Notes under the pieces: model-generated | Databases searched by the model: none | Seen by the model: the letters and a program-made list of their open reading frames with translations, nothing else | Told to the model about the DNA's origin: nothing | NCBI RefSeq assembly: GCF_044788715.1 | Contig: NZ_CP173170.1 | Coordinates: 4,030,001-4,094,000 of the forward strand | Source: Methylotuvimicrobium sp018830325 | Lineage (GTDB): Bacteria > Pseudomonadota > Gammaproteobacteria > Methylococcales > Methylomonadaceae | Reading direction: 5' to 3' | DNA: 64,000 bases | In this document: one piece after another, positions 33,704-42,309 of the stretch | Position numbering within the stretch: the stretch's first letter is position 1 | How the letters are laid out: each line of letters opens with the position of its first letter | Made by a program: the position numbers and the translations under genes

Positions 33704-35323
33704 TTAAGCGGCTTCCACTTTAACGACTTTACCTGTCGGGTCGAGACGGATCCGAAACGACTTTCCGTACAACAGCGGACAGCCGGAAAAATCCGGCAAT
33801 AACGAGGCCACCGCATCCGACGGTTCGGTCGTCGTGTTAGCGATACAAAACCGCGATAACGCTTCGACATCGGCTTCGTGTAAAGCCTTTTGAAAGTCAT
33901 CATATTCGTTTTCGTATCGTCCGACCTGTTTCAACACGAACCCGGAAACATCCTGCTTCGGTATGATCGCTTCGCAGTCGTTATCGCTCCCCAGGTAAAC
34001 GGCGTCATCGTGAATTTCAATCACGTCGTCGCCCAGGTGAATTCGGTAGCAATCGCAAAACCGTATATTGATCGAAGTCAGGTCACCCTCGAAAACGTAT
34101 CGATCGGTCACGTTGACCGGCTCGATCCGCAGTTCCTGGGTTTGAAGATCATCAATCAAATCGTGTAGCCAATGGCCGCTATCGAGGTATCTCCTGTCAT
34201 AGACAAGATACCCTTTTTTCCATGCAAACAGATAACGCCCTGCACCATCCTGCTCGATCACGTCATCGATCATCACAATCCCTCGCGCCTCGATCTCATC
34301 ACGCGTTACCGGTTTGCGCGGATATTCCGAAAAATCACCATACTGGCAGCTACACACCGGATAACTCACGATTTCTTGCAACACTTGCCAAGGCACGACC
34401 GGAACGTCGTTGAGTAGATGGAGTAACTGCCAGTCCCGCATTATTTGATAAAACATGGCGAATTCTTCGGCTGCCAGCGTCATCTTCATCGAGCGCAAGC
34501 GCATTTCAATTGCTTGTCTCAACACCTCCGTGATCCGCCCTATTGCGCCCTCCTCGTCGATCAACTTGTCACGATCCGGCAATCTGGCGTCGAAACACGA
34601 TGAATTCAGATGAATGACATGATGTCGATCCGAATAAAAACTGGGTGTGCGGTATATCGGCAAGCCCTGAAGATAAACTTCATAGCTGGAATTTCTGACG
34701 ATCGGATTAACCAATCCGTGTAAATACACCTTGCCGATTTCCGTATCGATAAAAACCAAATAATCGGAATCTTCGGCCGCCGGCCGCTCCAGACATTCTC
34801 CGTTGAAATAGACCGGAATCGGAAAGCCTCTGGCCAAGTTCCTCAAGGTGTTGAGAATAGTTTCTTCATCCAGTTCCATACCGGTCAGCACGATATCGGT
34901 GGTGCCTTTCCATTCGCAGGAAGTCACCGGTATCGTCTTGAATGCCAGAATATCCTGCGTATTCGCTGAGATTTCTTTGCCATTGCTTGTCACTAAGATA
35001 TGGCGACAGGCGAACAAAGCGGATAAGAATCCGATCCCGAACGGATGCTCCTGGTTAACAAGATCCGTCTTCCATCCTGACTCCGCAACAGAGAGCAGTG
35101 TTTGCATAGACTCGATGCCGCAGCCGTCGTCCGATACCACCAGCGTGTTGGACTCCGTGGCGGAATCTGTCGTGTAATTGAATCTCACAGCCGAGGCGCC
35201 GGCCCGCCTGGCGTTCTGCATCAATTCACTCAGGACGGTCGTTTTGTTGGTGAAACTGTACTTCAAGCTTTCGACCCATTTTTGTGGATTCACTTTCATC
35301 GCGACTTCTTGTTCGTGTGTCAT
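33704..35323 (-). CDS. HSP90-like GHKL ATPase of integrative elements
   Basis: The 539-aa protein has the GHKL ATP-binding motifs near its N-terminus: SELMQNARRAGA (N box), VVSDDGCGIESM (G1) and HPFGIGFLSALFAC (G2). That places it in the HSP90/MutL/HATPase fold. The rest is unassigned, with an acidic C-terminal half. Members of this kind occur on conjugative islands and plasmids; their role is unknown. The ATG at 35321-35323 was chosen because it follows CTGGAG in the shared leader. Upstream in-frame ATGs fall inside the leader hairpins. Confidence 0.7.
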   Translation of the reverse strand: MTHEQEVAMKVNPQKWVESLKYSFTNKTTVLSELMQNARRAGASAVRFNYTTDSATESNTLVVSDDGCGIESMQTLLSVAESGWKTDLVNQEHPFGIGFLSALFACRHILVTSNGKEISANTQDILAFKTIPVTSCEWKGTTDIVLTGMELDEETILNTLRNLARGFPIPVYFNGECLERPAAEDSDYLVFIDTEIGKVYLHGLVNPIVRNSSYEVYLQGLPIYRTPSFYSDRHHVIHLNSSCFDARLPDRDKLIDEEGAIGRITEVLRQAIEMRLRSMKMTLAAEEFAMFYQIMRDWQLLHLLNDVPVVPWQVLQEIVSYPVCSCQYGDFSEYPRKPVTRDEIEARGIVMIDDVIEQDGAGRYLFAWKKGYLVYDRRYLDSGHWLHDLIDDLQTQELRIEPVNVTDRYVFEGDLTSINIRFCDCYRIHLGDDVIEIHDDAVYLGSDNDCEAIIPKQDVSGFVLKQVGRYENEYDDFQKALHEADVEALSRFCIANTTTEPSDAVASLLPDFSGCPLLYGKSFRIRLDPTGKVVKVEAA

Positions 35324-35398
35324 GGTATTGCTCCAGTAGATGAATATAAAAAACAGGAGAAACACGCATCCCACCAGGGAATCAGTTTCCCCAGTGGG
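35324..35398 (-). promoter_or_regulatory. Shared leader L2 (GHKL ATPase gene)
   Basis: The first stem is CCCACTGGGGAA/TTCCCTGGTGGG (35370-35398), 12 bp with G-U pairs. GTGTTTCTCC (35356-35365) can pair with the Shine-Dalgarno region GGAGCAATAC with one mismatch. No PK element lies upstream, because the preceding gene ends only 32 bp away. Confidence 0.65.
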
Positions 35399-35430
35399 TT
35401 AATAACGGTTGGGTTTTTCAAAAGGCGTCG

Positions 35431-35916
35431 TTACGCTACTTCGTCAAAATCAGCTTCGAATTCGTCGTCAAGCGCTTTGGCCGGTTGAACGGTGTACCAT
35501 TCGTTGCCGGTCGGCGAATCGTGATGAAAATTCTGAATCTTGATGAGGCCCTGCTCCAGAAAGACTTTAAACGTGCAATCGGTTTTCGGCAGAATGTTCG
35601 CCAAAAACGTTTTACCGTCTTCGGCCTCGAAGTCCGCGTAACCGTTCAGATTTCGCCAGCCGAAGTTTTCGATGTCGGCATGCCAATGGCCGTCCGGATT
35701 GATTGCTTGCAAGGTTTCGGTCAGGCAGTCGGTCAACGACTCCCACTCGAAGCCCAGTAAATCCTGATCTTCGCAGGCCATACGAAAAGCGTCGTCCTCA
35801 TCATCGGCCTCGCCGTTTTCAACCAGGAATTTTGCTTGTTGTATGGCGATATCGCAGGTATCCCACACCAAAAATGGAAGGGATTCGTTCGACTCAGTTT
35901 GAATTTGATGGGTCAT
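35431..35916 (-). CDS. Hypothetical acidic island protein, 161 aa
   Basis: I do not recognise a family. The protein is acidic, with no signal peptide, membrane segment or metal motif. WHADIENFGWRNLNGYADFEAEDGKTF and FKVFLEQGLIKIQNFHH suggest a compact alpha/beta fold. The C-terminus is rich in Asp and Glu. Start choice is firm because GGAG of the shared leader precedes the ATG. It lies between the ATPase and DUF932 genes in the same orientation and probably belongs to the same regulon. Confidence 0.6.
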   Translation of the reverse strand: MTHQIQTESNESLPFLVWDTCDIAIQQAKFLVENGEADDEDDAFRMACEDQDLLGFEWESLTDCLTETLQAINPDGHWHADIENFGWRNLNGYADFEAEDGKTFLANILPKTDCTFKVFLEQGLIKIQNFHHDSPTGNEWYTVQPAKALDDEFEADFDEVA

Positions 35917-35982
35917 CGTGTTTCTCCGCTAAAAAGATCGGGGAAACACGCATCCCGCCGGGGAATTGGTTCCCCCGTCGGG
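35917..35982 (-). promoter_or_regulatory. Shared leader L3 (161-aa gene)
   Basis: The first stem is CCCGACGGGGGAA/TTCCCCGGCGGG (35954-35982). The second is GTGTTTCCCC (35940-35949) paired with GGAGAAACAC covering the Shine-Dalgarno, with one mismatch. Confidence 0.75.
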
Positions 35983-36002
35983 TTGAAAGATAACAGACTC
36001 AA

Positions 36003-36857
36003 TCAGGCGGCCGCCCGATGCGTTTTAATGGCCTTCATTGCTTCGGCCAATGTCCATAACGCTTGGTTGAGTTGAACATTGCCGTCGATCCCGTTAATGC
36101 GGCGAGTGTTGACCACTTTCCGTTGCCCCTTGGCATTCGTTCGTCTGACCGGAATTCCGCCTCTGATCAGATGTTCCTGAATCACGTTAAACGTCGTCCA
36201 GAGATCGTCATTGAAATCGGCATTACGCCGGCGTTGCAATACCTGACCCGGCTCCGGTTTATCCGCTCCTTCCTGGAAGCGTAATGGCAACGAGGCCTTG
36301 GCGAAGGCGCGTTGCTCGTCGGACGTCAAGTCGATCGCAGCCATCTCTTCTCGGGATTCGGAAATCCGCTCGAAGTTGTTCAGCACCTCGTAAGCGCCTT
36401 CGATGACGTTACCGACGACATCGCCGCGATGTTGAACGCGAACGTCCTGAAAGGTGTCACCACAGACCATGCCGTTTTGGCAAACGAACCGGTAACAGCC
36501 GGCGAGCATTTGATAACTGGACGATCCGTCATGCGAATTGAGCAGGATGATTTCATTGGTCTCGCCCTGCCCTTCGATTTGACTGGCATGACGCAAGCGC
36601 AGCATGTGCTTGGCGAAGCCTTCGCGGGAATCGTCGCGCACCCGTGCCTGGCAGGCCATGAACGGTTGAAAGCCTTCCTTTCTCAAGGCTGCCAAGACTT
36701 GGATCGTCGGGATATACGCATACCGATCCGAACGCGAATCATGCGCGGTATCGGCAAAGATCGAAGGCACGGACGACCGTAATGCGTCGTCCGTTAACGG
36801 ATAATCGGCTCGGATCACAGATGAGCGGGAATTGAAACGTGAACTTAAGGTTGACAT
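36003..36857 (-). CDS. DUF932 domain protein
   Basis: This 284-aa protein of the DUF932 family is common on plasmids and conjugative islands, where it lies among early-transferred or anti-restriction genes; its biochemical role is unknown. FADTAHDSRSDRYAYIPT, LRKEGFQPFMACQARVR, LNSHDGSSSYQMLAGCYRFVCQNGMVCG and HRGDVVGNVIEGAYEVL are the recognisable stretches. The ATG at 36855-36857 follows CAGGAG of the shared leader. A 54-codon upstream extension of the frame runs through the leader and was rejected. Confidence 0.82.
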   Translation of the reverse strand: MSTLSSRFNSRSSVIRADYPLTDDALRSSVPSIFADTAHDSRSDRYAYIPTIQVLAALRKEGFQPFMACQARVRDDSREGFAKHMLRLRHASQIEGQGETNEIILLNSHDGSSSYQMLAGCYRFVCQNGMVCGDTFQDVRVQHRGDVVGNVIEGAYEVLNNFERISESREEMAAIDLTSDEQRAFAKASLPLRFQEGADKPEPGQVLQRRRNADFNDDLWTTFNVIQEHLIRGGIPVRRTNAKGQRKVVNTRRINGIDGNVQLNQALWTLAEAMKAIKTHRAAA

Positions 36858-36932
36858 GGTGTTTCTCCTGATTAATGAGTAAAAAACCAGGGAAACACGT
36901 ATTCCACCGGGGAATTGGTTTCCCCGGTTGGG
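36858..36932 (-). promoter_or_regulatory. Shared leader L4 (DUF932 gene)
   Basis: The first stem is CCCAACCGGGGAA/TTCCCCGGTGG (about 36904-36932). GTGTTTCCCT pairs with GGAGAAACAC over the Shine-Dalgarno with one mismatch and one G-U pair. Confidence 0.75.
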
Positions 36933-36953
36933 TTGATGACTAATGACTAAGGC

Positions 36954-37038
36954 GTCTGCACGATTCCCGCAGGAACCGGCCGCCGGCAAAGCAGACTCGC
37001 GGCGGTCAAAGGTTATCACTGAAACGCAGTGATCACGT
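36954..37038 (-). ncRNA. Structured repeat element PK-D upstream of leader L4
   Basis: Minus strand: ATCACTG/CAGTGAT hairpin, CCGCC (pairs with GGCGG), GTCTGC (pairs with GCAGAC), hairpin GGTTCC-TGCG-GGAATC. Same order of arms as the other copies. Confidence 0.75.
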
Positions 37039-37393
37039 CATAAAACACAGCGACACCTATGAACAACGGATACCTGAACAAAGCCTTCGGGAAAAAGAGG
37101 GATTAGCGAGATATTTATAAAATCTCTCTCAAGCCCTCATTTTCTTCAAGTAAGAAGCCAAGTCGAAATTTGTTTTGGAGGCAGGGGTAAAAATGACAAC
37201 CCGGTTAACGTGACATTGAGACTGCCGTTTAACTTTTGTGCGATTCTGACACGGGAAGACAAAGGCGCAAGAAAAAACCCTAAATGAAACGGCTATGGTT
37301 TTTGGTTTCGCTTCGTTCCTTGGCTATCTTTCCGGACCTTAGGCTCAACCGACTGCCGACTTAACCCGGACTGTGTGCCGAACAGTCAATTGC
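37039..37393. other. Gene-free stretch between PK-D and the ISKra4 element
   Basis: I see no gene, terminator or repeat that I can support here. The island backbone appears to break in this stretch: the next backbone element on the minus strand upstream is the orphan PK-E at 46370. Confidence 0.4.
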
Positions 37394-38789
37394 CCCTGTC
37401 GGGGTGTTGATTTTGAATAATGTTACATTCTAAGGTAAGGTTGTGATTTTTAAATAGAGCAAGGAAAACCAATGGCTGAAATTATAGCGCGTAACGGTAA
37501 CGATCTGACGGTTCAAGTCACTATAAAACTGACCGGCAGTTTAATGGAGATGGAAAATACGATATTGGATGGCTGTAATGAAATAGGCTGTTTGGCAACC
37601 ACAGAAGCGTTGAAAATATTTGATACGGATGGGGGGCCAATAAAATTGGGTGATACTAAAATGACAGCTCGAGACAAGGACAACAAAACCTATCAAACGC
37701 CATACGGCAGTGTGCAGCTGGGGCGCTATGTTTATCAAACCTCAAAAGGCGGCAGAATTTATTGCCCTCTGGAGCACAAAGCACGGATTATCCGGGGTGC
37801 AACGCCAAAATTTGCCCAACAACTGTCGCATAAATATGCCAACATGAATGCACCGGCGGTCTGTTTGGATTTAGAAGACAATCATCATCGAAAAATAGCG
37901 CATTCTTATTTGCAGGATGTGAGCGATTGGGTGGGTGGCATTGCGGAGGCCAAAGAAGAGCTTTGGGAATATGACATTCCGCCCTTGGATGAAGCGATAA
38001 CGACCATTGTCGTCAGTCTTGATGGCGCTTATGTATTGATACGTGAGGACGGTTACCGGGAAGCGATGGTGGGCAATATTTCGCTTTATGATGTGACCGG
38101 CAAACGTCAGCATACCATCTATATCGGTGAAGCCCCCGAATATGGGAAAGGCACATTTTTTCAGCGTTTGGAAAAAGAAATTGTTACCGTCAAAAAACAC
38201 TATCCCGATGCCCTCTATTTAGGTATTGCCGATGGTGCAAAAAATAATTGGTCGTTTTTAGAGCAACATACCAGTCGTCAATTACTGGACTTTTTCCACG
38301 TCACTGAGTATCTGGCAAACGTCGCTTATGCTGCCTATCCAGGAAAAACGGACAAACCCAAGCGCATAATTTGGCTAGATGAACGCTGTAAACAGCTAAA
38401 ACGTGAACCCGGTGCAGTCGAAACACTGATCAGTGAAATGGAAAAATTGGCCCAAAAAACCAGCCTGACAAAAACAGTCAAAGAGAATTTGGAGGCCGCG
38501 CTAACCTATTTTAAAAACCATAACCAGATGATGGATTATGCAATGCATACAGAAAAAAACTTACCTATTGACTCAGGCGTCACCGAAGCTGCTTGCAAGA
38601 CGCTGGTGAAGCAACGGCTTTGTGGTTCAGGTATGCGCTGGAAAAACCAAGGGGCTAAAGTGATTTTATCTTTACGTGCATTGGTTCAGTCTAAAGGAAG
38701 ATGGCAACAGTTTTGGGATAAGATTGATCAATATGGTTCCCATGTGTGCGTATAATTCACATTATTCAAAATCAACACCCCCCTGTAGG
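37394..38789 (+). mobile_element. ISKra4-family insertion sequence
   Basis: The left end begins CCCCTGTCGGGG and continues GTGTTGATTTTGAATAATG. The right end is its inverted copy (CATTATTCAAAATCAACAC followed by CCCCCTGTAGGG). About 30 bp of inverted repeat with few differences surround one intact transposase gene. I found no clear target duplication. The right end lies within three bases of the stop codon of the nuclease gene, so the insertion may have altered that C-terminus. Confidence 0.8.
37472..38755 (+). CDS. ISKra4-family transposase
   Basis: The 427-aa transposase has TIVVSLDGAYVLIREDGYREAM around the first catalytic Asp, ALYLGIADGAKNNW around the second, HVTEYL after it, and PIDSGVTEAACKTLVKQRL with CGSGMRWKNQGA near the end, the ISKra4 signature. 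The frame is intact and ends close to the right inverted repeat. Its lower GC than the island genes fits a recent arrival. Confidence 0.9.
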   Translation: MAEIIARNGNDLTVQVTIKLTGSLMEMENTILDGCNEIGCLATTEALKIFDTDGGPIKLGDTKMTARDKDNKTYQTPYGSVQLGRYVYQTSKGGRIYCPLEHKARIIRGATPKFAQQLSHKYANMNAPAVCLDLEDNHHRKIAHSYLQDVSDWVGGIAEAKEELWEYDIPPLDEAITTIVVSLDGAYVLIREDGYREAMVGNISLYDVTGKRQHTIYIGEAPEYGKGTFFQRLEKEIVTVKKHYPDALYLGIADGAKNNWSFLEQHTSRQLLDFFHVTEYLANVAYAAYPGKTDKPKRIIWLDERCKQLKREPGAVETLISEMEKLAQKTSLTKTVKENLEAALTYFKNHNQMMDYAMHTEKNLPIDSGVTEAACKTLVKQRLCGSGMRWKNQGAKVILSLRALVQSKGRWQQFWDKIDQYGSHVCV

Positions 38790-38791
38790 GC

Positions 38792-39913
38792 CTATGGCCG
38801 GCTTCGTCTGTCATTAGCAGTTGAAACGACTGAGGTTTCATCCAGGCTTCGACTGTTTGCGGCCTGGGTTATCAGGCAGGTCACCGGTTTGTGATCGCTC
38901 AAGCGCAGGCCGGAAGGAAGTTGCGCTGTGATTCGATCGAAGCACTCGTGTTCGATTTTACCGGCGTGGGCTTCGACGCAGAGCGGCAGGCGGTTTTTGA
39001 CGAAGGCTTGCGTAAACAGAATGTGGTCCAATAGGATGTGCGGATCGCGATTCGGTTCGATCCGGTCGTTGAACCGTACCGACCATCTAAGCTCGGACGG
39101 ATAATCGAACAGCGCATGATTCAGGTATTTCTCGGCTGCGAAGACGTCGCCTTGAAGATTGTCGAGCAGATCGAAAAACAAAAATTGCCGTTCGAACAGT
39201 TCTTTGCCGGGGCCGTCGTTGAAATCACCCATGAGCATAATCGCCGGATTGACTTCCTGTCGAAACCGGTGATCGAGGTAATACCGCACGTTCTGCGCTT
39301 CGGTCGCCAGTTTGATCCGGTTTTCCAAGGTTGCCTCGATGTATTTTCGGCGCGTTTCGGCGTCTTCGCTGTGGTAGTTACCGACCGTGGTCAATTTGCT
39401 CTTGAAATGGCCGCCGATCATTTCGACTTTCGCGTCGCCCAGGGTTACGGTCAATACCTGCGGGTGCCGGAAATGATTATGGGTCGTGGTATCGATGCTG
39501 CCCCAACGATGTACCGGCCAATTGGCCTGGTGTTCGGCTTCCGGCGAAGCTTGTTCCGTGTAATCACGCCAGACCGTGATCGGCAGCAGCGAAGCCGATG
39601 CCGCCAAAGAGTCTTTGACCAAAAACCAAATCCATTGCTGGCCGCGCTGATGATAAGGCTCACCGACCGGACGTTTGACTGCTCTATAACCCGGCAAGCC
39701 GTCGACGAATCGGTCGATGGCCGTATCGCCGGCCGGTCCTTCGGTGATACACAGCACATCGGGCGCAATCTCGGCAATAGCGTCGTAAATCGCCAATAAC
39801 CGTTGCTGCAGCCGCGCGCGTTGATTGTCCGACTTTCGGTCGTCATCGACATCGCGCAACAAGTTACCCAGCCATTCGATATTCCAGGTGGTGACTTTGT
39901 AGCGGTTTTGCAT
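38792..39913 (-). CDS. Endonuclease/exonuclease/phosphatase (EEP) family protein
   Basis: This 373-aa protein of the DNase I-like fold shows TTWNIEWL (metal/active-site Asn), CITEGPAGD (Glu), GGHFKSK (catalytic His), MLMGDFND (Asp/Asn), LLDHILF and LSDHKPVTC (final Asp-His pair). All key residues are present, so it is probably an active metal-dependent phosphodiesterase on DNA or another phosphoester; the substrate is unknown. AGAGGATCC precedes the ATG. It lacks the shared island leader. The last ~23 residues reach the end of the ISKra4 element and may not be native. Confidence 0.8.
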   Translation of the reverse strand: MQNRYKVTTWNIEWLGNLLRDVDDDRKSDNQRARLQQRLLAIYDAIAEIAPDVLCITEGPAGDTAIDRFVDGLPGYRAVKRPVGEPYHQRGQQWIWFLVKDSLAASASLLPITVWRDYTEQASPEAEHQANWPVHRWGSIDTTTHNHFRHPQVLTVTLGDAKVEMIGGHFKSKLTTVGNYHSEDAETRRKYIEATLENRIKLATEAQNVRYYLDHRFRQEVNPAIMLMGDFNDGPGKELFERQFLFFDLLDNLQGDVFAAEKYLNHALFDYPSELRWSVRFNDRIEPNRDPHILLDHILFTQAFVKNRLPLCVEAHAGKIEHECFDRITAQLPSGLRLSDHKPVTCLITQAANSRSLDETSVVSTANDRRSRP

Positions 39914-40120
39914 TTTTGGATCCTCTGCTTTTTTATTGCCTAATCATCCGTTACATGTGAGATGGCATCGCCATAAAAGCCTCATGTTGTTCAACGGTTA
40001 GCTTTTGAATTTTTCAGCATTGAAAGCCTGCGGTGATACAAAGCTGTTTACTTGCCGTGACCGCTATACGACCCATAAGCGACGGTCGATTTTTTAGAGG
40101 CTGTGTCTGCTGTAATTCGC
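39914..40120. other. Intergenic stretch without recognised feature
   Basis: The 200 bp between the nuclease and the response regulator hold no gene that I can support. A promoter for the nuclease gene should lie here. Confidence 0.3.
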
Positions 40121-40777
40121 TTAACCGACATTTCGAGATAACTCCAATGGATCAAGTACGTTGAATTTAATGGCCAGTTTTGTCAATTCAATATCGCTGG
40201 CAACGCCGAGCTTACTTTTGATCAAATAATGGCAATTGCCGACAGTTTTGGCGCTGATGTTCAGTACACGAGCAATGTCATCGTGGCTTTGCCCTTCCAT
40301 TAGTAAACGCAAAATTTCAAACTCGCGTACTGTCAAGGTTTGTAGAGCAATGCGTTCGCTGCCCAGTTTTTCCAGTGCCAGTATTTGAGCGATGTCAGGA
40401 CTTAATACATGGTGTCCTGAATATACATCATAAATGGCACGCAATAACACCTCAGGTTCGCTGCTTTTGCTTACATAGCCCAAGGCTCCAGCATGCACGA
40501 CTTGCTCGGCAAAGGCAGGGTTTCGGTGCATGCTGAAGACCAGTATTCTGGCGTCAGCTCGACGCTGTTTGATCTTGGCAATCAACTCCAATCCGCTGCT
40601 ACTCGGCAGCGAAATATCGGTAATCACCAGATCAGGTTCGTATTCCTTAAACAATTGGTACCCTTGTGTACCGTCGCCAGCTTCGGCAACCACACGCATA
40701 CAGGGCTGTTTGCTCAACAATGCTCGGTAGCCTTCACGGACAATGGCGTGATCGTCAACCAATAAAATGCTGATCAT
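40121..40777 (-). CDS. NarL/FixJ-type response regulator
   Basis: The 218-aa protein has a receiver domain, with acidic pocket LLVDDHAIV, phosphoacceptor Asp in PDLVITDISLPSSSG and Lys in LGYVSKSSEPE. It ends in a LuxR-type HTH (LTVREFEILRLLMEGQSHDDIARVLNIS). The ATG at 40775-40777 overlaps the histidine kinase stop in an ATGA junction, so kinase and regulator are coupled. Target genes are unknown; the divergent cupin/DUF2380 genes are candidates. Confidence 0.9.
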   Translation of the reverse strand: MISILLVDDHAIVREGYRALLSKQPCMRVVAEAGDGTQGYQLFKEYEPDLVITDISLPSSSGLELIAKIKQRRADARILVFSMHRNPAFAEQVVHAGALGYVSKSSEPEVLLRAIYDVYSGHHVLSPDIAQILALEKLGSERIALQTLTVREFEILRLLMEGQSHDDIARVLNISAKTVGNCHYLIKSKLGVASDIELTKLAIKFNVLDPLELSRNVG

Positions 40778-42144
40778 GCCGTCTGCTCGATATTGGCCGC
40801 TATCGGTAAGCAAACCTCAACAACCAAACCGTGTGGGTTGGCAATGGCCAATTGCAATCGTCCCTGTAAGGCAGTGACGCGTTCACGGATACCTAATAAG
40901 CCGATACCGGTGGTATCGGCAAACGGCAACCGCTTGGCTATGCCATTATCCGCGACCGTCAAAATTGCAGACTCTAAACCGATGATCAGACTAATATTGA
41001 CATGGGATGCAGTAGCATGTTTAGCGATATTGGTCAGACATTCCTGGATTATCCGAAATAAGGTCATGGCTGGAACTTCCATCAACGATGAGCAATCGCC
41101 GCTTATGTCTAATTGAAATCGAGTCTTGTCGCCACTACGCGCATTCCAGCCGGCAACCAGACTATTAAGGCTGACAGCTAATCCTAATTCCTCAAATTCG
41201 GCCGGACGCAAACGCCCCAGCAAGCCGTGTACGTTCACCAACATGTGGGCAGTAATTCGACTAATGTGATCGGTTTCGGCGACAAGCGCCGGGCATTGTT
41301 GTAACGCAGTTTGTTTGATTGAAGCAGCGACAGCATTGATGGCCGCCAGACATTGGCCGAATTCATCATGTAGCTCCCTTGCCAAATAGCGACGCTCATC
41401 TTCCTGTATGTTGATTAACTTCAACACTAGCTTTTGGCGCTCGTCCAGCAATTGTTGCTGACTGTTCGCCAGTTGGTTGATAGCCGCAGCAATACGCTGC
41501 CATTCATTTAACTCAAACGCAGGCAAGCGGCAATCAAGATGCCCGGATTCCATCTCTTTGATGCCTGCGACGATGGTTTTTGCCGGTTTTAAGACGCGGC
41601 TGATATTCCAATACACCAGCAGGCAGACGGCAAGGACCGTAACGCTGGATAAGGCCATCAAGCTCAGCATCTTATTCCAAGCCTCGGCAATTTCGAGTTC
41701 TGCGCTAGGCGTGATTGATAGGGTACCGTAGAGCCTGCCGTTTAGCGCAATCGGCCTTATCGCCGGCAAGCCGGGATTAAAAATCCGCCGATAGCCTGTT
41801 TCAAAGAGAGTTGGCCATTCCGCCCGGCTTAGCTTGCTTCCGTTACAAAGACTACGAGGCAATGAGCCATCGGCAGGGGTATAACTCAGGCAGATACCAG
41901 GCTGGTTTCCGGAATGTTTCCAGGGCCCAAAATCCGGAAAAGGATTGGTTCGACCCAGCCCGGCATCGATCAACAACAATTGTGACTCCAATTGCTTGCC
42001 TAGCGACTCGGCCATTTGCCCGGTGGTTTGTTCGGCAACGCGATGGCTTTGATAGAGCACGAAAGCTGCGATTACCAGCAAGCATGCTAAATGCATATTC
42101 TGGCCCAACCTGAACACCCATTCTGGAGCAATCTGAACACCCAT
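40774..42144 (-). CDS. NarX-type sensor histidine kinase, 5' end replaced by an IS21 end
   Basis: The 456-aa open frame has a first hydrophobic segment (ACLLVIAAFVLYQS), an extracytoplasmic region of about 130 residues and a second membrane segment (LSLMALSSVTVLAVCLLVY). A HAMP-like linker, HisKA_3 with LARELHDEFGQ (phospho-His) and an HATPase domain (TGIGLLGIRERV) follow. The first ~18 codons of the present frame (from 42144 to 42092) are read from the end of the inserted IS21. The original start lies beyond the IS at 44827-44829 and joins in frame when the IS and one 5-bp duplication are removed. The IS-supplied start could still allow expression with a shortened membrane anchor. Confidence 0.85.
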   Translation of the reverse strand: MGVQIAPEWVFRLGQNMHLACLLVIAAFVLYQSHRVAEQTTGQMAESLGKQLESQLLLIDAGLGRTNPFPDFGPWKHSGNQPGICLSYTPADGSLPRSLCNGSKLSRAEWPTLFETGYRRIFNPGLPAIRPIALNGRLYGTLSITPSAELEIAEAWNKMLSLMALSSVTVLAVCLLVYWNISRVLKPAKTIVAGIKEMESGHLDCRLPAFELNEWQRIAAAINQLANSQQQLLDERQKLVLKLINIQEDERRYLARELHDEFGQCLAAINAVAASIKQTALQQCPALVAETDHISRITAHMLVNVHGLLGRLRPAEFEELGLAVSLNSLVAGWNARSGDKTRFQLDISGDCSSLMEVPAMTLFRIIQECLTNIAKHATASHVNISLIIGLESAILTVADNGIAKRLPFADTTGIGLLGIRERVTALQGRLQLAIANPHGLVVEVCLPIAANIEQTA

Positions 42145-42309
42145 TCTGATTCAAGTTGAACACTGATTCTGGTTTCAAGCTGAACACTTTTCTGGATTTT
42201 CCAGAATCGGTGTTCAAGTTGCCAGAATGACTGTTCAAGTTGCCAGAATCCCATCTAACGCATTGTTTATCTAATCAGATTATCCTTCCCACCTTTTGTG
42301 GAGAAGATA

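Noticed and set aside
36858..37019. In-frame upstream extension of the DUF932 gene, with similar extensions before the radC-like and other genes (shared peptide-like text FYSLIRRNTM)
   Set aside because: The extension is translated leader sequence. It recurs in frame in some genes only because the leader itself is conserved and of similar length. The ribosome site and family alignment support the downstream ATG.
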